This document shows positions 25,118 to 34,255 of a stretch of 64,000 bases of DNA, one piece after another. Within the stretch, counting starts at the first letter, position 1; every line of letters begins with the position of its first letter. The notes under the pieces were generated by a model. That model did not search any database and was not told the DNA's origin. It saw only the letters and a program-made list of their open reading frames with translations. This DNA comes from an uncultured Clostridia bacterium (GTDB taxonomy: Bacteria > Bacillota > Clostridia > UBA1381). Both the position numbers and the translations under genes were made by a program. The stretch lies in NCBI GenBank assembly GCA_934454035.1, contig CAKSFY010000001.1, positions 80,009 through 144,008 of the forward strand, given 5' to 3'.

Positions 25118-26038
25118 TTAGTCTGCCATCAGCGTTGCCATAACCGCTTTTTGGGCATGAAGTCTGTTTTCCGCTTCGTCAAATATTGCAGACTGTGCCC
25201 CGTCTATAACATCCTCCGTAACTTCATATCCGCGGTATGCCGGCAGACAGTGCAGGAATATTGCGTCTTCTTTTGCATCCTTCATCAGCTCACTGTTGAC
25301 CTGATAAGGCATGAACACCTTTATTCTTTCTTCCTTTTCCGCTTCCATACCCATGCTCACCCAAGTATCGGTATAAACAACATCTGCATTCTTTATTGCT
25401 TCTTTGGGGTCTTCGGTTATAATAAGGCTCTTTCCCGACTTATTAAAGTCGTCCTTTGCATTTTGGACAATCTCATCGTCAGGCATATAATTCTTCGGTG
25501 CTGCGATTGCACAGTCAAGTCCTGCCTTTGCGCAGCCGTACATAAGCGAATGTGCCATATTGTTGCCGTCGCCGATATATGCAAGCTTAAGTCCCTCAAG
25601 TTTGCCCTTTTTTTCATAAACTGTCTGCAAATCGGCAAGTACCTGGCAAGGATGCAACAGATCCGTAAGCGCGTTTATAATCGGAATATCGGCATACTTC
25701 GCCAAGTCCAAAACATCTTGATGGGCAAAGGTTCTAATCATAATTCCATCAAGATACCTTTCCAAAACCTTGGCAGTATCGTGAACGGTCTCTCCCCTGC
25801 CGAGCTGAATATCATGAGATGACAAAAAGAGCGGATACCCTCCGAGCTGAACCATGCCGACCTCAAACGAAACACGTGTTCTGGTTGATGATTTTGAAAA
25901 AATCATTCCGAGAGTTTTTCCTTTCAAAATCGGGTGAGGTACTCCCTCCTTAAGCTCTTTTTTCAGTTTAACGGCTAATTTTAAGAGATTTTCAACTTCC
26001 TCTTTTGTACAATCGTGCAAGCTTATAAAATCATTCAT
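25118..26038 (-). CDS. argF: Ornithine carbamoyltransferase
   Basis: About 306 residues. The enzyme makes citrulline from ornithine and carbamoyl phosphate. The carbamoyl-phosphate loop is SKSSTRTRVSFEVGM, and HPCQVLADLQT, the ornithine loop DTWVSMGMEAE, and FLHCLPAYRGYEV are all present. The longer frame to 26089 would overlap argD; ATG 26038 has AAAGGAATAAGAAA upstream and fits the family start. It follows argD by 4 bases. The anabolic role is supported by linkage to argD and argC. Confidence 0.96.
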   Translation of the reverse strand: MNDFISLHDCTKEEVENLLKLAVKLKKELKEGVPHPILKGKTLGMIFSKSSTRTRVSFEVGMVQLGGYPLFLSSHDIQLGRGETVHDTAKVLERYLDGIMIRTFAHQDVLDLAKYADIPIINALTDLLHPCQVLADLQTVYEKKGKLEGLKLAYIGDGNNMAHSLMYGCAKAGLDCAIAAPKNYMPDDEIVQNAKDDFNKSGKSLIITEDPKEAIKNADVVYTDTWVSMGMEAEKEERIKVFMPYQVNSELMKDAKEDAIFLHCLPAYRGYEVTEDVIDGAQSAIFDEAENRLHAQKAVMATLMAD

Positions 26039-26042
26039 TTTC

Positions 26043-27227
26043 TTATTCCTTTCCCAAGCAATCCGCAAATGCGGCAACAAATCCGTCAATATCCTCTTTG
26101 GTTATAATCAAAGCCGGTGCAAGCCTTAGTGTATTTGTGCAAAGACTCGTCAGATATCTTTTTTCAAAAAGCTTATTGTAAATATCCTTTGCACAATCCG
26201 GCGCAAGCTCTATACCTATTAACAGTCCGGCATTTCTTAAATCTTTTATTTTATCCGATTTGATTTCTTTTAATTTATGCATAAAATATTCGGACATTTC
26301 TTTAGCGTTATCCAAAAGTTTATCCTTTTCGATAATATCAAAGACCGCACAGCCTGCGGCTGTTGCCAGCGGATTTCCGCCGAATGTTGAACCGTGGTCA
26401 CCCGGGGCAAAGCTTTTTGCTACGAAATCCTTTGCGCACACCGCGCCTATCGGGACTCCTCCGCCGAGCGCCTTTGCCGAAGTGAATATGTCCGGTTCGA
26501 CTCCGTACATCTGATGTGCAAACCAATAGCCGGTTCTGCCCATGCCCGTCTGAACCTCATCAAAAATAAGTATTATGTCCTTCTCATCACAGAGCTTTCT
26601 GAGAGCCTTTACATAGTCCTTATCCATAGGATGCACTCCGCTCTCGCCCTGAATCAATTCAATCATTATTGCCGCCGTATGCTCACCGGCTGCCTCCCTC
26701 ACCGCTTCGATATTGTTCGGTTCAACCTGAATAAACCCGGGGGTAAGCGGTCTGTACGGTGCCCGGTATTTTTCCTGTCCGGTTGCGGCTACGGTCGCGA
26801 GCGTTCTGCCGTGGAATGACTTATCCAGCGTGATTATCTCATATTTGTCCTTTCCCTGCTTATAAAAATAAATTTTCGCAAGCTTAATTGCACCCTCGTT
26901 TGCTTCTGCGCCCGAATTTGCAAAAAAGACCTTATCCGCACAGGTATGCGAAGCTATTTTTTCCGCCAGTGCAGTCTGCGGCTCATTATAGTAATAGTTA
27001 CAGATATGAATCTGCTTATCCAGCTGCTCGTGCAATGCCTTTGTAAATTCGGGATGGCAATGACCGAGTGCATTTACCGCAATTCCGCCGAGAAAGTCGT
27101 TGTACTCCTCGCCCTCTTTTGTATAAAGCTTCATTCCCCTGCCCTTTTCAAAAACAACCGGGAGTCTTTTTCCGAAAGTATTCATATAATATTTTTCATC
27201 GTTTTTTATAATTTGTTCGGTAGTCAT
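26043..27227 (-). CDS. argD: Acetylornithine aminotransferase
   Basis: 394 residues of PLP-dependent class III aminotransferases. The enzyme converts N-acetylglutamate semialdehyde to N-acetylornithine. Motifs: NDFLGGIAVNALGH, FANSGAEANEGAIKLA, SFHGRTLATVAATGQ, the cofactor region LIFDEVQTGMGRTG, and the Schiff-base lysine in FTSAKALGGGVPIGAV. It is the first gene of the arg cluster, behind a promoter with an ArgR-type box. GGGG lies about 12 bases before the start, a little far but the best available. Confidence 0.95.
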   Translation of the reverse strand: MTTEQIIKNDEKYYMNTFGKRLPVVFEKGRGMKLYTKEGEEYNDFLGGIAVNALGHCHPEFTKALHEQLDKQIHICNYYYNEPQTALAEKIASHTCADKVFFANSGAEANEGAIKLAKIYFYKQGKDKYEIITLDKSFHGRTLATVAATGQEKYRAPYRPLTPGFIQVEPNNIEAVREAAGEHTAAIMIELIQGESGVHPMDKDYVKALRKLCDEKDIILIFDEVQTGMGRTGYWFAHQMYGVEPDIFTSAKALGGGVPIGAVCAKDFVAKSFAPGDHGSTFGGNPLATAAGCAVFDIIEKDKLLDNAKEMSEYFMHKLKEIKSDKIKDLRNAGLLIGIELAPDCAKDIYNKLFEKRYLTSLCTNTLRLAPALIITKEDIDGFVAAFADCLGKE

Positions 27228-27261
27228 CAGTTAAAACGCCCCTTTTCCGATTAATGTTTTA

Positions 27262-27290
27262 ATTATACATCATAATGCATAAAAATTCAA
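27262..27290 (-). promoter_or_regulatory. argD promoter with overlapping ArgR-type operator
   Basis: On the minus strand TTGAAT (27285-27290), a 17-bp spacer and TATAAT (27262-27267). The stretch TGCATAAAAATTCA at 27276-27289 fits the ARG-box core TGAATwwwwATTCA with one mismatch and covers the -35 element. Binding of an arginine repressor here would block transcription of the arg cluster. Confidence 0.78.
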
Positions 27291-27383
27291 TAGCTTTTGT
27301 TTCGTTTTATGAAAAAAATAAGTTTTTTCGTAATAAAATTCCCTCTTTTTGGTTAAAATTGAAATTTCACGAAAATATCACCC

Positions 27384-27412
27384 TTGACACCCGGTGAAAA
27401 CAATGATATAAT
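27384..27412 (+). promoter_or_regulatory. Consensus sigma-A promoter of rhaB
   Basis: TTGACA (27384-27389), a 17-bp spacer and TATAAT (27407-27412), both hexamers perfect. No operator was recognised. Confidence 0.88.
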
Positions 27413-27446
27413 TTTCTTAATCAATATAAGACGAAAGGACAAGACA

Positions 27447-28928
27447 ATGAAAAAATATAAATTCTTAGCATTTGACTTCGGCGCTTCAAGCGGACGCGCC
27501 ATGCTCGCGACCTTTGACGGCGAGAAAATCACTTTGGAGGAAAAACACAGATTCTCAAACGACCCGGTAACCGTAAACGGGGGAATGTATTGGGACGTTT
27601 TAAGACTGTTCCACGAAATTAAACAGGGAATTTTAAAATGTGCAAACTCCGGCGACCGCGATATTGACTGCATCGGCATAGACACCTGGGGTGTTGACTA
27701 CGGTCTTTTGGATAAAAACGACATGCTCCTCGGCAATCCGCATCACTACCGCGACACCCGCACCGACGGAATGTACGGCAAAGCATTTGAAATTGTGCCC
27801 AAAGAGGAAATTTTTGAAGAAACAGGCATTGCCTTTAACTGGTTCAATACAATTTATCAGCTTTTGAGCGAAAAGCTTTCCGGGACCACCACACTGAAAG
27901 AAGCAAAAACTCTTCTTTTTATGCCGGATTTGTTCAATTTCTTCCTGACAGGCGAAAAAAGGTGTGAATATACAGTTGCATCAACCTCGCAGATGTTTGA
28001 CTCAAGAAGCTTTAAATGGTCGGATAAGCTTCTCGAAAAGATGGGGCTGCCCACCGATATTTATCCCGAGATGATATATCCCGGCGAACAGGTCGGTGTT
28101 TTGAAAAAAGAACTTGCCGAAGAATTGGGAGTTGCTCAAATTCCGGTTATGGCGGTTGCGTCTCACGATACCGGCTCGGCAGTTGCGTCCGTCCCCGTTA
28201 CGGATACAAAGGACTTTATCTACATATCAAGCGGAACCTGGAGTCTTATGGGTGTTGAGCTTGACGCTCCTGTTGTTTCGGACAAATCCTTAAAATATAA
28301 CTTTACAAACGAGGGCGGAGTAAATAAAACCATCCGTTTCCTTAAAAATATTATGGGACTTTGGCTGATTCAGGAATCGCGCCGCCAGTGGGACAGAGAG
28401 GGCGAGCTTTTGAGCTTTGACGAGCTGGAAAGACAGGCAAGAGAGGCAACTCCTTTTGCAAGCCTCATAGACCCTGATTACGAAGCATTTCAAACTCCGG
28501 GAAACATGCCCGAAAAAATCAGAGACTACTGCCGCATGACAAATCAAAAAGTACCCGAAACAAAGGGCGAAATCGTAAGATGTATTGCCCAGAGTCTTGC
28601 ATTTAAGTACAGACAGACGGTAGAAAATATGGAGGATGTGACCGGAAGAAAATATTCGGTTATCAATATTGTCGGCGGCGGCATAAAAGACAAGATGATA
28701 TGTCAGTTCACCGCCAACGCAACAAAGCGCATAGTTGAAGCAGGGCCTGTCGAAGCAACAAGTATAGGCAATGTCATTATGCAAGCAATGGCTGTCGGTG
28801 CAATCAGTGATTTGCACGAAGGCAGACAAATTATCAAAAATTCTTTCGACATAGCAAGCTATGAGCCGCAGGACTCCGGCGACTGGGATGCCGCTTACGA
28901 AAAATGGTGCGAGATAATTAAAAAGTAA
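27447..28928 (+). CDS. rhaB: Rhamnulokinase
   Basis: About 493 residues of the FGGY sugar kinase family. Rhamnulokinase phosphorylates L-rhamnulose. The ATP loop is FDFGASSGRAMLATFDG, with GGMYWDVLRLFHEIK, CIGIDTWGVDYGLLD and HHYRDTRTDGM as RhaB-specific segments. The C-terminal INIVGGGIKDKMICQFTANAT is the second nucleotide motif. ATG 27447 has AAAGGACAAGACA upstream. Unusually the gene stands alone: no rhamnose isomerase, aldolase or regulator is adjacent, and it has its own strong promoter and terminator. Confidence 0.95.
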   Translation: MKKYKFLAFDFGASSGRAMLATFDGEKITLEEKHRFSNDPVTVNGGMYWDVLRLFHEIKQGILKCANSGDRDIDCIGIDTWGVDYGLLDKNDMLLGNPHHYRDTRTDGMYGKAFEIVPKEEIFEETGIAFNWFNTIYQLLSEKLSGTTTLKEAKTLLFMPDLFNFFLTGEKRCEYTVASTSQMFDSRSFKWSDKLLEKMGLPTDIYPEMIYPGEQVGVLKKELAEELGVAQIPVMAVASHDTGSAVASVPVTDTKDFIYISSGTWSLMGVELDAPVVSDKSLKYNFTNEGGVNKTIRFLKNIMGLWLIQESRRQWDREGELLSFDELERQAREATPFASLIDPDYEAFQTPGNMPEKIRDYCRMTNQKVPETKGEIVRCIAQSLAFKYRQTVENMEDVTGRKYSVINIVGGGIKDKMICQFTANATKRIVEAGPVEATSIGNVIMQAMAVGAISDLHEGRQIIKNSFDIASYEPQDSGDWDAAYEKWCEIIKK

Positions 28929-28944
28929 ACATATATCCGAAAAG

Positions 28945-28975
28945 GCTTTCATATTATTATATGAAAGCTTTTTTT
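28945..28975 (+). terminator. Rho-independent terminator of rhaB
   Basis: GCTTTCATAT (28945-28954) pairs with ATATGAAAGC (28959-28968), followed by a T run to 28975. Confidence 0.9.
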
Positions 28976-29000
28976 ATTATAGATGAAAGGAATGAATAAC

Positions 29001-30542
29001 ATGGAACTGATAAAAGAAAGAGCGAGCATAGGCGAGGTGGTTTTTTCCGGGAGCTTTGAAACGGCTGCCGATGCGGATTTGATTGTGCCGGACATAAAGC
29101 CCGATATAGCAAAAATACTTCAGGTGGACGCTGCGGCGTACATATCTTCAAAGAATATATCCGACGGCAGACTGACAGTAAGCGGCAAAATCTGCTTTAC
29201 CGTCATTTATATGCCGGATTCCGAAACTCCGGTACCGCAGGTTATGCGCACATCGGTTGACTTTTCGCACAGGGCGGAAAATTCGAAAATCAGTGAAAAC
29301 TGCAACGCAATCGTAAACGCGGACATCGGAAAGGTTGATTTTCATGTGATAAATTCAAGGAAGCTGAGCCTAAAAGCAATTGCCGTCATATACAGTGATA
29401 TTATAAGCGAACGCACCGTAGAATTTGCCTCCTCCGCCGAGGAAAACGCCGAGGTCTGCACCGAGCAGATTGCACTGAATACTCTTTTGGGCATGCATGA
29501 CGAGGAATTTCTTATAAAGGACTCAATCGAAATACCCAGCGGTAAATCCTCAATCGGGGAGCTTTTAAAGGTTGACTGCAAGCTATGCGACAAGGAAATC
29601 AAATCACTCACCGAAAAAATTGTATTAAAAGGGACATTAAATGTAAATATTCTTTATACTGACACAAACAACTGTATCGAATATACAGAAGCCGAACTGC
29701 CTTTTACCGAAGTATTTGATTTTCCAGATTTATACGAAGATGACATATGTGACATAAATCTGCGCATATGCGACTTTGGCTTTGATACATCGCCCGACAG
29801 TGACGGCGACATGCGCATTATTAATTTGGAGCTTGTTGTTTGCGCCGAAATGAAATCCGAACGGAAAGGCTCATTCACCGCAATAAAGGACTGCTTTATG
29901 CCCGGTTGCAAGACAAAGCTTTACTACAGTGAAACAGAGCTGACAAAAGCCGCCACGTGCGCTTCGGCACAAAGTACGCTCCGCGACAGTGCCGCCGTTC
30001 CGTCAAATGCTCCCGGCATAAAATCCGTATATAACGTGCCGGTTAAAGCGGTTATTACAAAAGCAGAGGTTTCAAGCGGAAAAATCTCCGTCTCGGGAAA
30101 AGCAGAGTGCTATATTCAATATATTACGGATGATGCCCAAACTCCGCTTTATTGTTTCAGAAAAGATATTCCCTTTGAATACCTGCTTGATTGCCCGGAT
30201 GCTTTGCCGGGTGCCGAAGCCTCCGTTGACGCACAAATCTGCCACACAAGCTACCACTTAAATGTTGCCGGTGAGGTGGAAATAAGATGTATACTGACAA
30301 TTTCGGCAAAAGCGCTTTCCGCTGAAAAAATGCAGTTTATCAGCGATGCCGAAAATGAAGAAATCCCAAAAGACAAAAGAAAAGGAATTGTAATTTACTT
30401 TGTTCAGCCCGGCGATACACTTTGGAAAATCTCAAAGGAATATTGCGTTTCATCAGAGGATATTGCCGAATTTAACGCTCTTTCCGACAGAAACAATCTG
30501 TCCGCAGGGCAAAGATTGATTATTCCGGCAAAAAAATGTTGA
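29001..30542 (+). CDS. SPOCS (DUF3794) and LysM domain protein
   Basis: About 513 residues. Three DUF3794/SPOCS-like modules can be traced: one near the N-terminus (ADLIVPDIKPDIAKILQVDA), one in the middle (IVLKGTLNVNILYTDT), and one later (VKAVITKAEVSSGKISVSG). A C-terminal LysM domain follows (YFVQPGDTLWKISKEYCVS...LSAGQRLIIPA). Proteins of this architecture occur in sporulating Clostridia and resemble spore coat or morphogenetic proteins; LysM binds peptidoglycan. The role in the spore envelope is inferred. There is no signal peptide. ATG 29001 has AAAGGA 9 bases upstream. Confidence 0.87.
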   Translation: MELIKERASIGEVVFSGSFETAADADLIVPDIKPDIAKILQVDAAAYISSKNISDGRLTVSGKICFTVIYMPDSETPVPQVMRTSVDFSHRAENSKISENCNAIVNADIGKVDFHVINSRKLSLKAIAVIYSDIISERTVEFASSAEENAEVCTEQIALNTLLGMHDEEFLIKDSIEIPSGKSSIGELLKVDCKLCDKEIKSLTEKIVLKGTLNVNILYTDTNNCIEYTEAELPFTEVFDFPDLYEDDICDINLRICDFGFDTSPDSDGDMRIINLELVVCAEMKSERKGSFTAIKDCFMPGCKTKLYYSETELTKAATCASAQSTLRDSAAVPSNAPGIKSVYNVPVKAVITKAEVSSGKISVSGKAECYIQYITDDAQTPLYCFRKDIPFEYLLDCPDALPGAEASVDAQICHTSYHLNVAGEVEIRCILTISAKALSAEKMQFISDAENEEIPKDKRKGIVIYFVQPGDTLWKISKEYCVSSEDIAEFNALSDRNNLSAGQRLIIPAKKC

Positions 30543-30567
30543 AAACAGTATAAAAATATGTTATACT
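30539..30567 (+). promoter_or_regulatory. Sigma-A promoter of gatCAB
   Basis: TTGAAA (30539-30544), a 17-bp spacer and TATACT (30562-30567). It overlaps the stop codon of the preceding gene. Confidence 0.65.
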
Positions 30568-30584
30568 GAAAATATAGCAAAGAC

Positions 30585-30617
30585 GCTGCAGCGAAATGAT
30601 ATCCGTTTTGCTGCAGC
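30585..30617 (+). other. Leader hairpin before gatC
   Basis: GCTGCAGCGAAA (30585-30596) pairs with TTTTGCTGCAGC (30606-30617), 12 pairs with one G-U. There is no T run after it, so it is not a classical terminator. It lies near the start of the predicted gatCAB mRNA and may stabilise it. Confidence 0.55.
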
Positions 30618-30642
30618 ATTATTTATATGGGAGTGGCATTTT

Positions 30643-30882
30643 ATGAAAGATATATCTCACTTGGCAAAGCTGTCCGGATTTTTGCCGTCCGACTCGTTTC
30701 TCAGCGACATGGAGGATATAATAAACCTGATGGATAAAATAACCGAAACGAATTTTCCGCCGCAAAAAGCAGCACCCGAAAGCTTAGCCGATATGCGTGA
30801 GGACAAGCCGTCGTCGGTATGCAAAGATTTTGAAATCAGAAAAAGCTCAAAAGCAGGACTTGAAATACCTAAAATTATGTAA
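30643..30882 (+). CDS. gatC: Asp/Glu-tRNA amidotransferase subunit C
   Basis: 79 residues, shorter than the usual 90-100. GatC stabilises GatA in the complex that turns Glu-tRNA(Gln) or Asp-tRNA(Asn) into the amide form. The N-terminal HLAKLSGF and the MEDIINLMDKI helix fit the family, as does the ESLADMREDKPS turn. GGGAG precedes the start. It is followed at once by gatA and gatB, which secures the assignment of an otherwise divergent small protein. Confidence 0.85.
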   Translation: MKDISHLAKLSGFLPSDSFLSDMEDIINLMDKITETNFPPQKAAPESLADMREDKPSSVCKDFEIRKSSKAGLEIPKIM

Positions 30883-30892
30883 GGATAAAAAT

Positions 30893-32290
30893 ATGATAAA
30901 AGAACTTAAACGAAAGATAGAAAACAAAAAAATAAGTGTCCCCGAATTATATTCGGAATATCTCGGCAGAATAAAAAAAGCGGATAAAGAAATAAACAGT
31001 TTTATAACAGTATGCGGCAGCATTCCCGAAATAAATGAAGAAGATATTTCACTGCCGCTTTTCGGCATACCTATATCCGTCAAGGACAATATCTGTACAA
31101 GGGACATAAAAACCACATGTGCTTCCAAAATGCTTTCGGATTTTGTCCCCTGTTATGACGCAGCAGCTGTCCGCCGTCTAAAAAAGAGCGGAGCTCTTAT
31201 AATCGGCAAAACCAACATGGACGAATTTGCAATGGGTTCCGGAGGAGACAGCTCTTATTTCGGCGCGGTACACAATCCGTATAATATTAAGTATTCTGCC
31301 GGCGGCTCCTCAGCCGGTGCCGCTGCCTCTGTTGCTGCCGGCTTCTGCGCTGCGGCACTCGGCAGTGATACGGGCGGCTCGGTTCGGCTGCCTGCTGCTT
31401 TTTGCGGAGTGACCGGTTTGAATCCGACCTACGGACGCATACCGCGATACGGACTTATTGCATTCGCGTCAAGTCTCGACAGGATAGGAATCATAGCAAA
31501 TTCCTCTGAAGATGCAGGATATATTTTAAATATTATTGCAGGCAAAGACGAAAGCGATATGACCTCGTCCGATTGCCCTTGCGAGGACTGTTCGGATATA
31601 CATAAAAGCAATTTAAAAATCGGAATATCCGAGGAATTTTTCACGGAAGCAGACAGCGAAACGGTAAAAGCATGCATGGCTGCGGTTGATTTTTACAAAT
31701 CAATCGGCGCTCAGATTGTTTCTGTGTCCCTGCCGTCACTCGAGTATGCGGTAGCTGCATATTATCTTATTTCTTCCGCGGAAGCTGCAAGCAATCTTTC
31801 AAGATTCGACGGAATCAAATACGGTTATAGCACCGAAACGGCAGATGATTATAAAACACTGATATCCGAAACAAGAGACCGCGGCTTCGGCAATGAAGTA
31901 AAAAGACGAATTATGCTCGGCAACTATGCATTGTCGGCAGACAGACGCGATATGTATTATCAAAAGGCAGTCAATACAAAATATCAGATCATCCGCGAAT
32001 ACGGAAAAATGTTTGAAAAATGCGATATTTTTCTGTCCCCTACAGCACCGCACCCGGCAGATTTATCAGCAAAAAAAGCTGCGCGCGCTTCTGTTTATGC
32101 GGAGGATATTTTTACCGTGCCGTCAAGTCTTGCCGGACTTCCCTCAATCAGCACCGTATGCGGATATTCACAAAACGGATTGCCGATAGGAATGAGTCTT
32201 ACCGGGAAAGCCTTTTGTGAGGGGACAATAATCAAAGCAGCCGATTTATTTGAAAAAAGCTTTAAAAGACGGGAGGCGATTATATGGTAA
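30893..32290 (+). CDS. gatA: Asp/Glu-tRNA amidotransferase subunit A
   Basis: 465 residues of the amidase-signature family; it releases ammonia from glutamine for the GatB site. The Ser-cisSer-Lys triad is visible: Lys in ISVKDNICT, and the serines in the glycine-rich SAGGSSAGAAASVAAG and GSDTGGSVRLPAAFCG. ATG 30893 has AAGGAT just upstream; the longer frame from 30797 would overlap gatC. The end overlaps gatB by 7 bases. Confidence 0.95.
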   Translation: MIKELKRKIENKKISVPELYSEYLGRIKKADKEINSFITVCGSIPEINEEDISLPLFGIPISVKDNICTRDIKTTCASKMLSDFVPCYDAAAVRRLKKSGALIIGKTNMDEFAMGSGGDSSYFGAVHNPYNIKYSAGGSSAGAAASVAAGFCAAALGSDTGGSVRLPAAFCGVTGLNPTYGRIPRYGLIAFASSLDRIGIIANSSEDAGYILNIIAGKDESDMTSSDCPCEDCSDIHKSNLKIGISEEFFTEADSETVKACMAAVDFYKSIGAQIVSVSLPSLEYAVAAYYLISSAEAASNLSRFDGIKYGYSTETADDYKTLISETRDRGFGNEVKRRIMLGNYALSADRRDMYYQKAVNTKYQIIREYGKMFEKCDIFLSPTAPHPADLSAKKAARASVYAEDIFTVPSSLAGLPSISTVCGYSQNGLPIGMSLTGKAFCEGTIIKAADLFEKSFKRREAIIW

Positions 32291-33663
32291 CGGTAATAGG
32301 ACTTGAAATTCACGCGGAATTGCTTACAAAAACAAAGATTTTCTGCAGTTGTGAAAATTCTTTCGGCGGCAAGCCCAATGAAAGAGTATGTCCGATTTGC
32401 GCGGGTTTTCCCGGGACAATGCCGTCCTTTAACAAGGAAGCCGCAATCCTGGCAGTTAAGGCAGGAAAGGCTCTGGGCTGCAAAATTAACAACTACTCGG
32501 CATTCGACAGAAAAAATTATTTCTATCCGGATTTGCCTAAGGCATATCAAATAACACAGTATGAATATCCGATATGCACCGAAGGCTCAGTATCTGTCGG
32601 CAAAAAAAGCTTTGGAATCACAAGAATACATATGGAGGAGGACGCCGGCAAGCTTATTCATACAGAATCCGGCTCGCAGGCGGATTTTAACCGCTGCGGC
32701 GTTCCGCTTATAGAAATAGTGACCGAACCCGATTTTGAAAACGGAGACGAGGTATGCTCTTTCGTTGAAGAAATCGCCCTCAGATTAAAATACTGCGGAG
32801 TATGTGACGCACGTCTTGAGCAAGGTTCTCTGCGTGTTGACGTAAACATTTCGGTAAAAGAGGAAAATTGCCAAACACTCGGAACACGGACGGAAATTAA
32901 GAATTTAAACTCATACAAAGCCATAAAAAAAGCAATTGCATATGAAGCCGCAAGGCAAGAAAAAATTCTTCATTCGGGCGGCAGCATAATGCGCGAAACA
33001 CTGCGTTTTGACGGCGAAAAAACCTATTCAATGCGTTCCAAGGAATCCGCAGAGGACTACCGTTATTTTCCCGAACCGGATATACCGCCGATATTCATAT
33101 CGGATGAAGAAATAGAAGAAATCACAATTCCCCGTCTTCCCGGCGAACGGATTAATGAATATACAAAAAATCACGGACTGTCCGATTCCGATGCAAAATT
33201 AATTGTGCAGGACAGAGAATTTTCCGATATCTACGAAAAATCCGCCGAAATTTATCCGGACTATTCCGAAACCACCAAGCTTATGCTTGGGGCATACAGC
33301 CGCGAGCTTAATAAAAATCGCGAAAACAAAATTACGGCACAGATAATTGCCGAGACCGTCAGGCTGATAAGCGAGGGAAAAATCAGCAAAAATTCTGCAA
33401 ACGAAATTCTTTCAGAAAGCGCCGTAACCGGAGGCAATCCGCAGGAAATTGCAGAAAAACACGGCATGCTGATGCAAGACAACACGCAAATGATAACCGA
33501 AGCGGCAAATAAAATCATTGCCGAAAACCCGAAAGCGGTCAGCGATTACAAAAGCGGAAATAAAAAAAGCTTCGGATTTCTTATGGGCAAACTTATGACT
33601 TTGGCAGGAAAGAGCGCAAACCCGAAAACCGCAAAAGATATATTGAGCGAGCTGCTGAATTAA
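32284..33663 (+). CDS. gatB: Asp/Glu-tRNA amidotransferase subunit B
   Basis: 459 residues. GatB phosphorylates and transamidates the mischarged tRNA. Motifs: TVIGLEIHAELLTKTKIFC, CPICAGFPGTMPSFN, FDRKNYFYPDLPKAYQITQYE, RIHMEEDAGKL and DFNRCGVPLIEIVTEPD. A helical and YqeY-like tRNA-binding tail follows. In most homologues the second motif reads CPVCLGLPG, so this is a mild variant. The start has GGGAGG. The locus makes a complete GatCAB. Confidence 0.95.
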   Translation: MVTVIGLEIHAELLTKTKIFCSCENSFGGKPNERVCPICAGFPGTMPSFNKEAAILAVKAGKALGCKINNYSAFDRKNYFYPDLPKAYQITQYEYPICTEGSVSVGKKSFGITRIHMEEDAGKLIHTESGSQADFNRCGVPLIEIVTEPDFENGDEVCSFVEEIALRLKYCGVCDARLEQGSLRVDVNISVKEENCQTLGTRTEIKNLNSYKAIKKAIAYEAARQEKILHSGGSIMRETLRFDGEKTYSMRSKESAEDYRYFPEPDIPPIFISDEEIEEITIPRLPGERINEYTKNHGLSDSDAKLIVQDREFSDIYEKSAEIYPDYSETTKLMLGAYSRELNKNRENKITAQIIAETVRLISEGKISKNSANEILSESAVTGGNPQEIAEKHGMLMQDNTQMITEAANKIIAENPKAVSDYKSGNKKSFGFLMGKLMTLAGKSANPKTAKDILSELLN

Positions 33664-33700
33664 TCAGCGCAAATGTTATAAAAACGTAATGATATTGATA

Positions 33701-33729
33701 TTGATTTTTTACAACAGATTATATATAAT
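33701..33729 (+). promoter_or_regulatory. Sigma-A promoter of nrdR-mnmE
   Basis: TTGATT (33701-33706), a 17-bp spacer and TATAAT (33724-33729). Confidence 0.72.
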
Positions 33730-33771
33730 ATAGAGTAGATACTTATACACATTTTGAAAGGACTGATATTT

Positions 33772-34233
33772 ATGAAGTGTCCGTACTGCGGTTCGGAGGA
33801 CGGAAAGGTAATCGATTCAAGACCTGCCGAAGATAATACGGCTATTCGCAGAAGGCGTGAATGTTTAAACTGCTTAAGGCGTTTTACCACATACGAAACT
33901 CTTGAAACAATTTCACTCGCCGTTATTAAAAGCGACAATTCCCGTCAGCCTTACGACCGCTCAAAAATTTTAAGAGGTATAATAAGAGCTTGCGAAAAGC
34001 GTCCGGTTTCTTTGCCGGAAATGGAAAAAATCGCAGACAACGTGGAAAGCGAGCTTTATCAATCTATGGAAAAGGAAGTATCAAGCACTGAAATAGGCGA
34101 ACGCGTTATGAAGCATTTAAAAGAAGTGGACGAAGTGGCATATGTACGCTTTGCTTCGGTTCACAAGCACTTTTCGGATATACAAACCTTTATGGAGGAG
34201 CTGAAAAAGCTAATTGCCGAAAACGGCAATTAA
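33772..34233 (+). CDS. nrdR: Transcriptional repressor NrdR
   Basis: 153 residues. NrdR senses ATP/dATP through an ATP-cone and represses ribonucleotide reductase genes. The N-terminal zinc ribbon is MKCPYCGSE...RRRECLNCLRRFTTYE. The ATP-cone has VIKSDNSRQPYDRSKILRGIIRACEKRP and ends with FASVHKHF. ATG 33772 begins the family sequence and has AAGGA upstream; the 33754 start would add six residues not found in the family. No NrdR box was looked for beyond the window. Confidence 0.95.
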   Translation: MKCPYCGSEDGKVIDSRPAEDNTAIRRRRECLNCLRRFTTYETLETISLAVIKSDNSRQPYDRSKILRGIIRACEKRPVSLPEMEKIADNVESELYQSMEKEVSSTEIGERVMKHLKEVDEVAYVRFASVHKHFSDIQTFMEELKKLIAENGN

Positions 34234-34255
34234 TCGGCAGAGAGGAGCAATTCAT

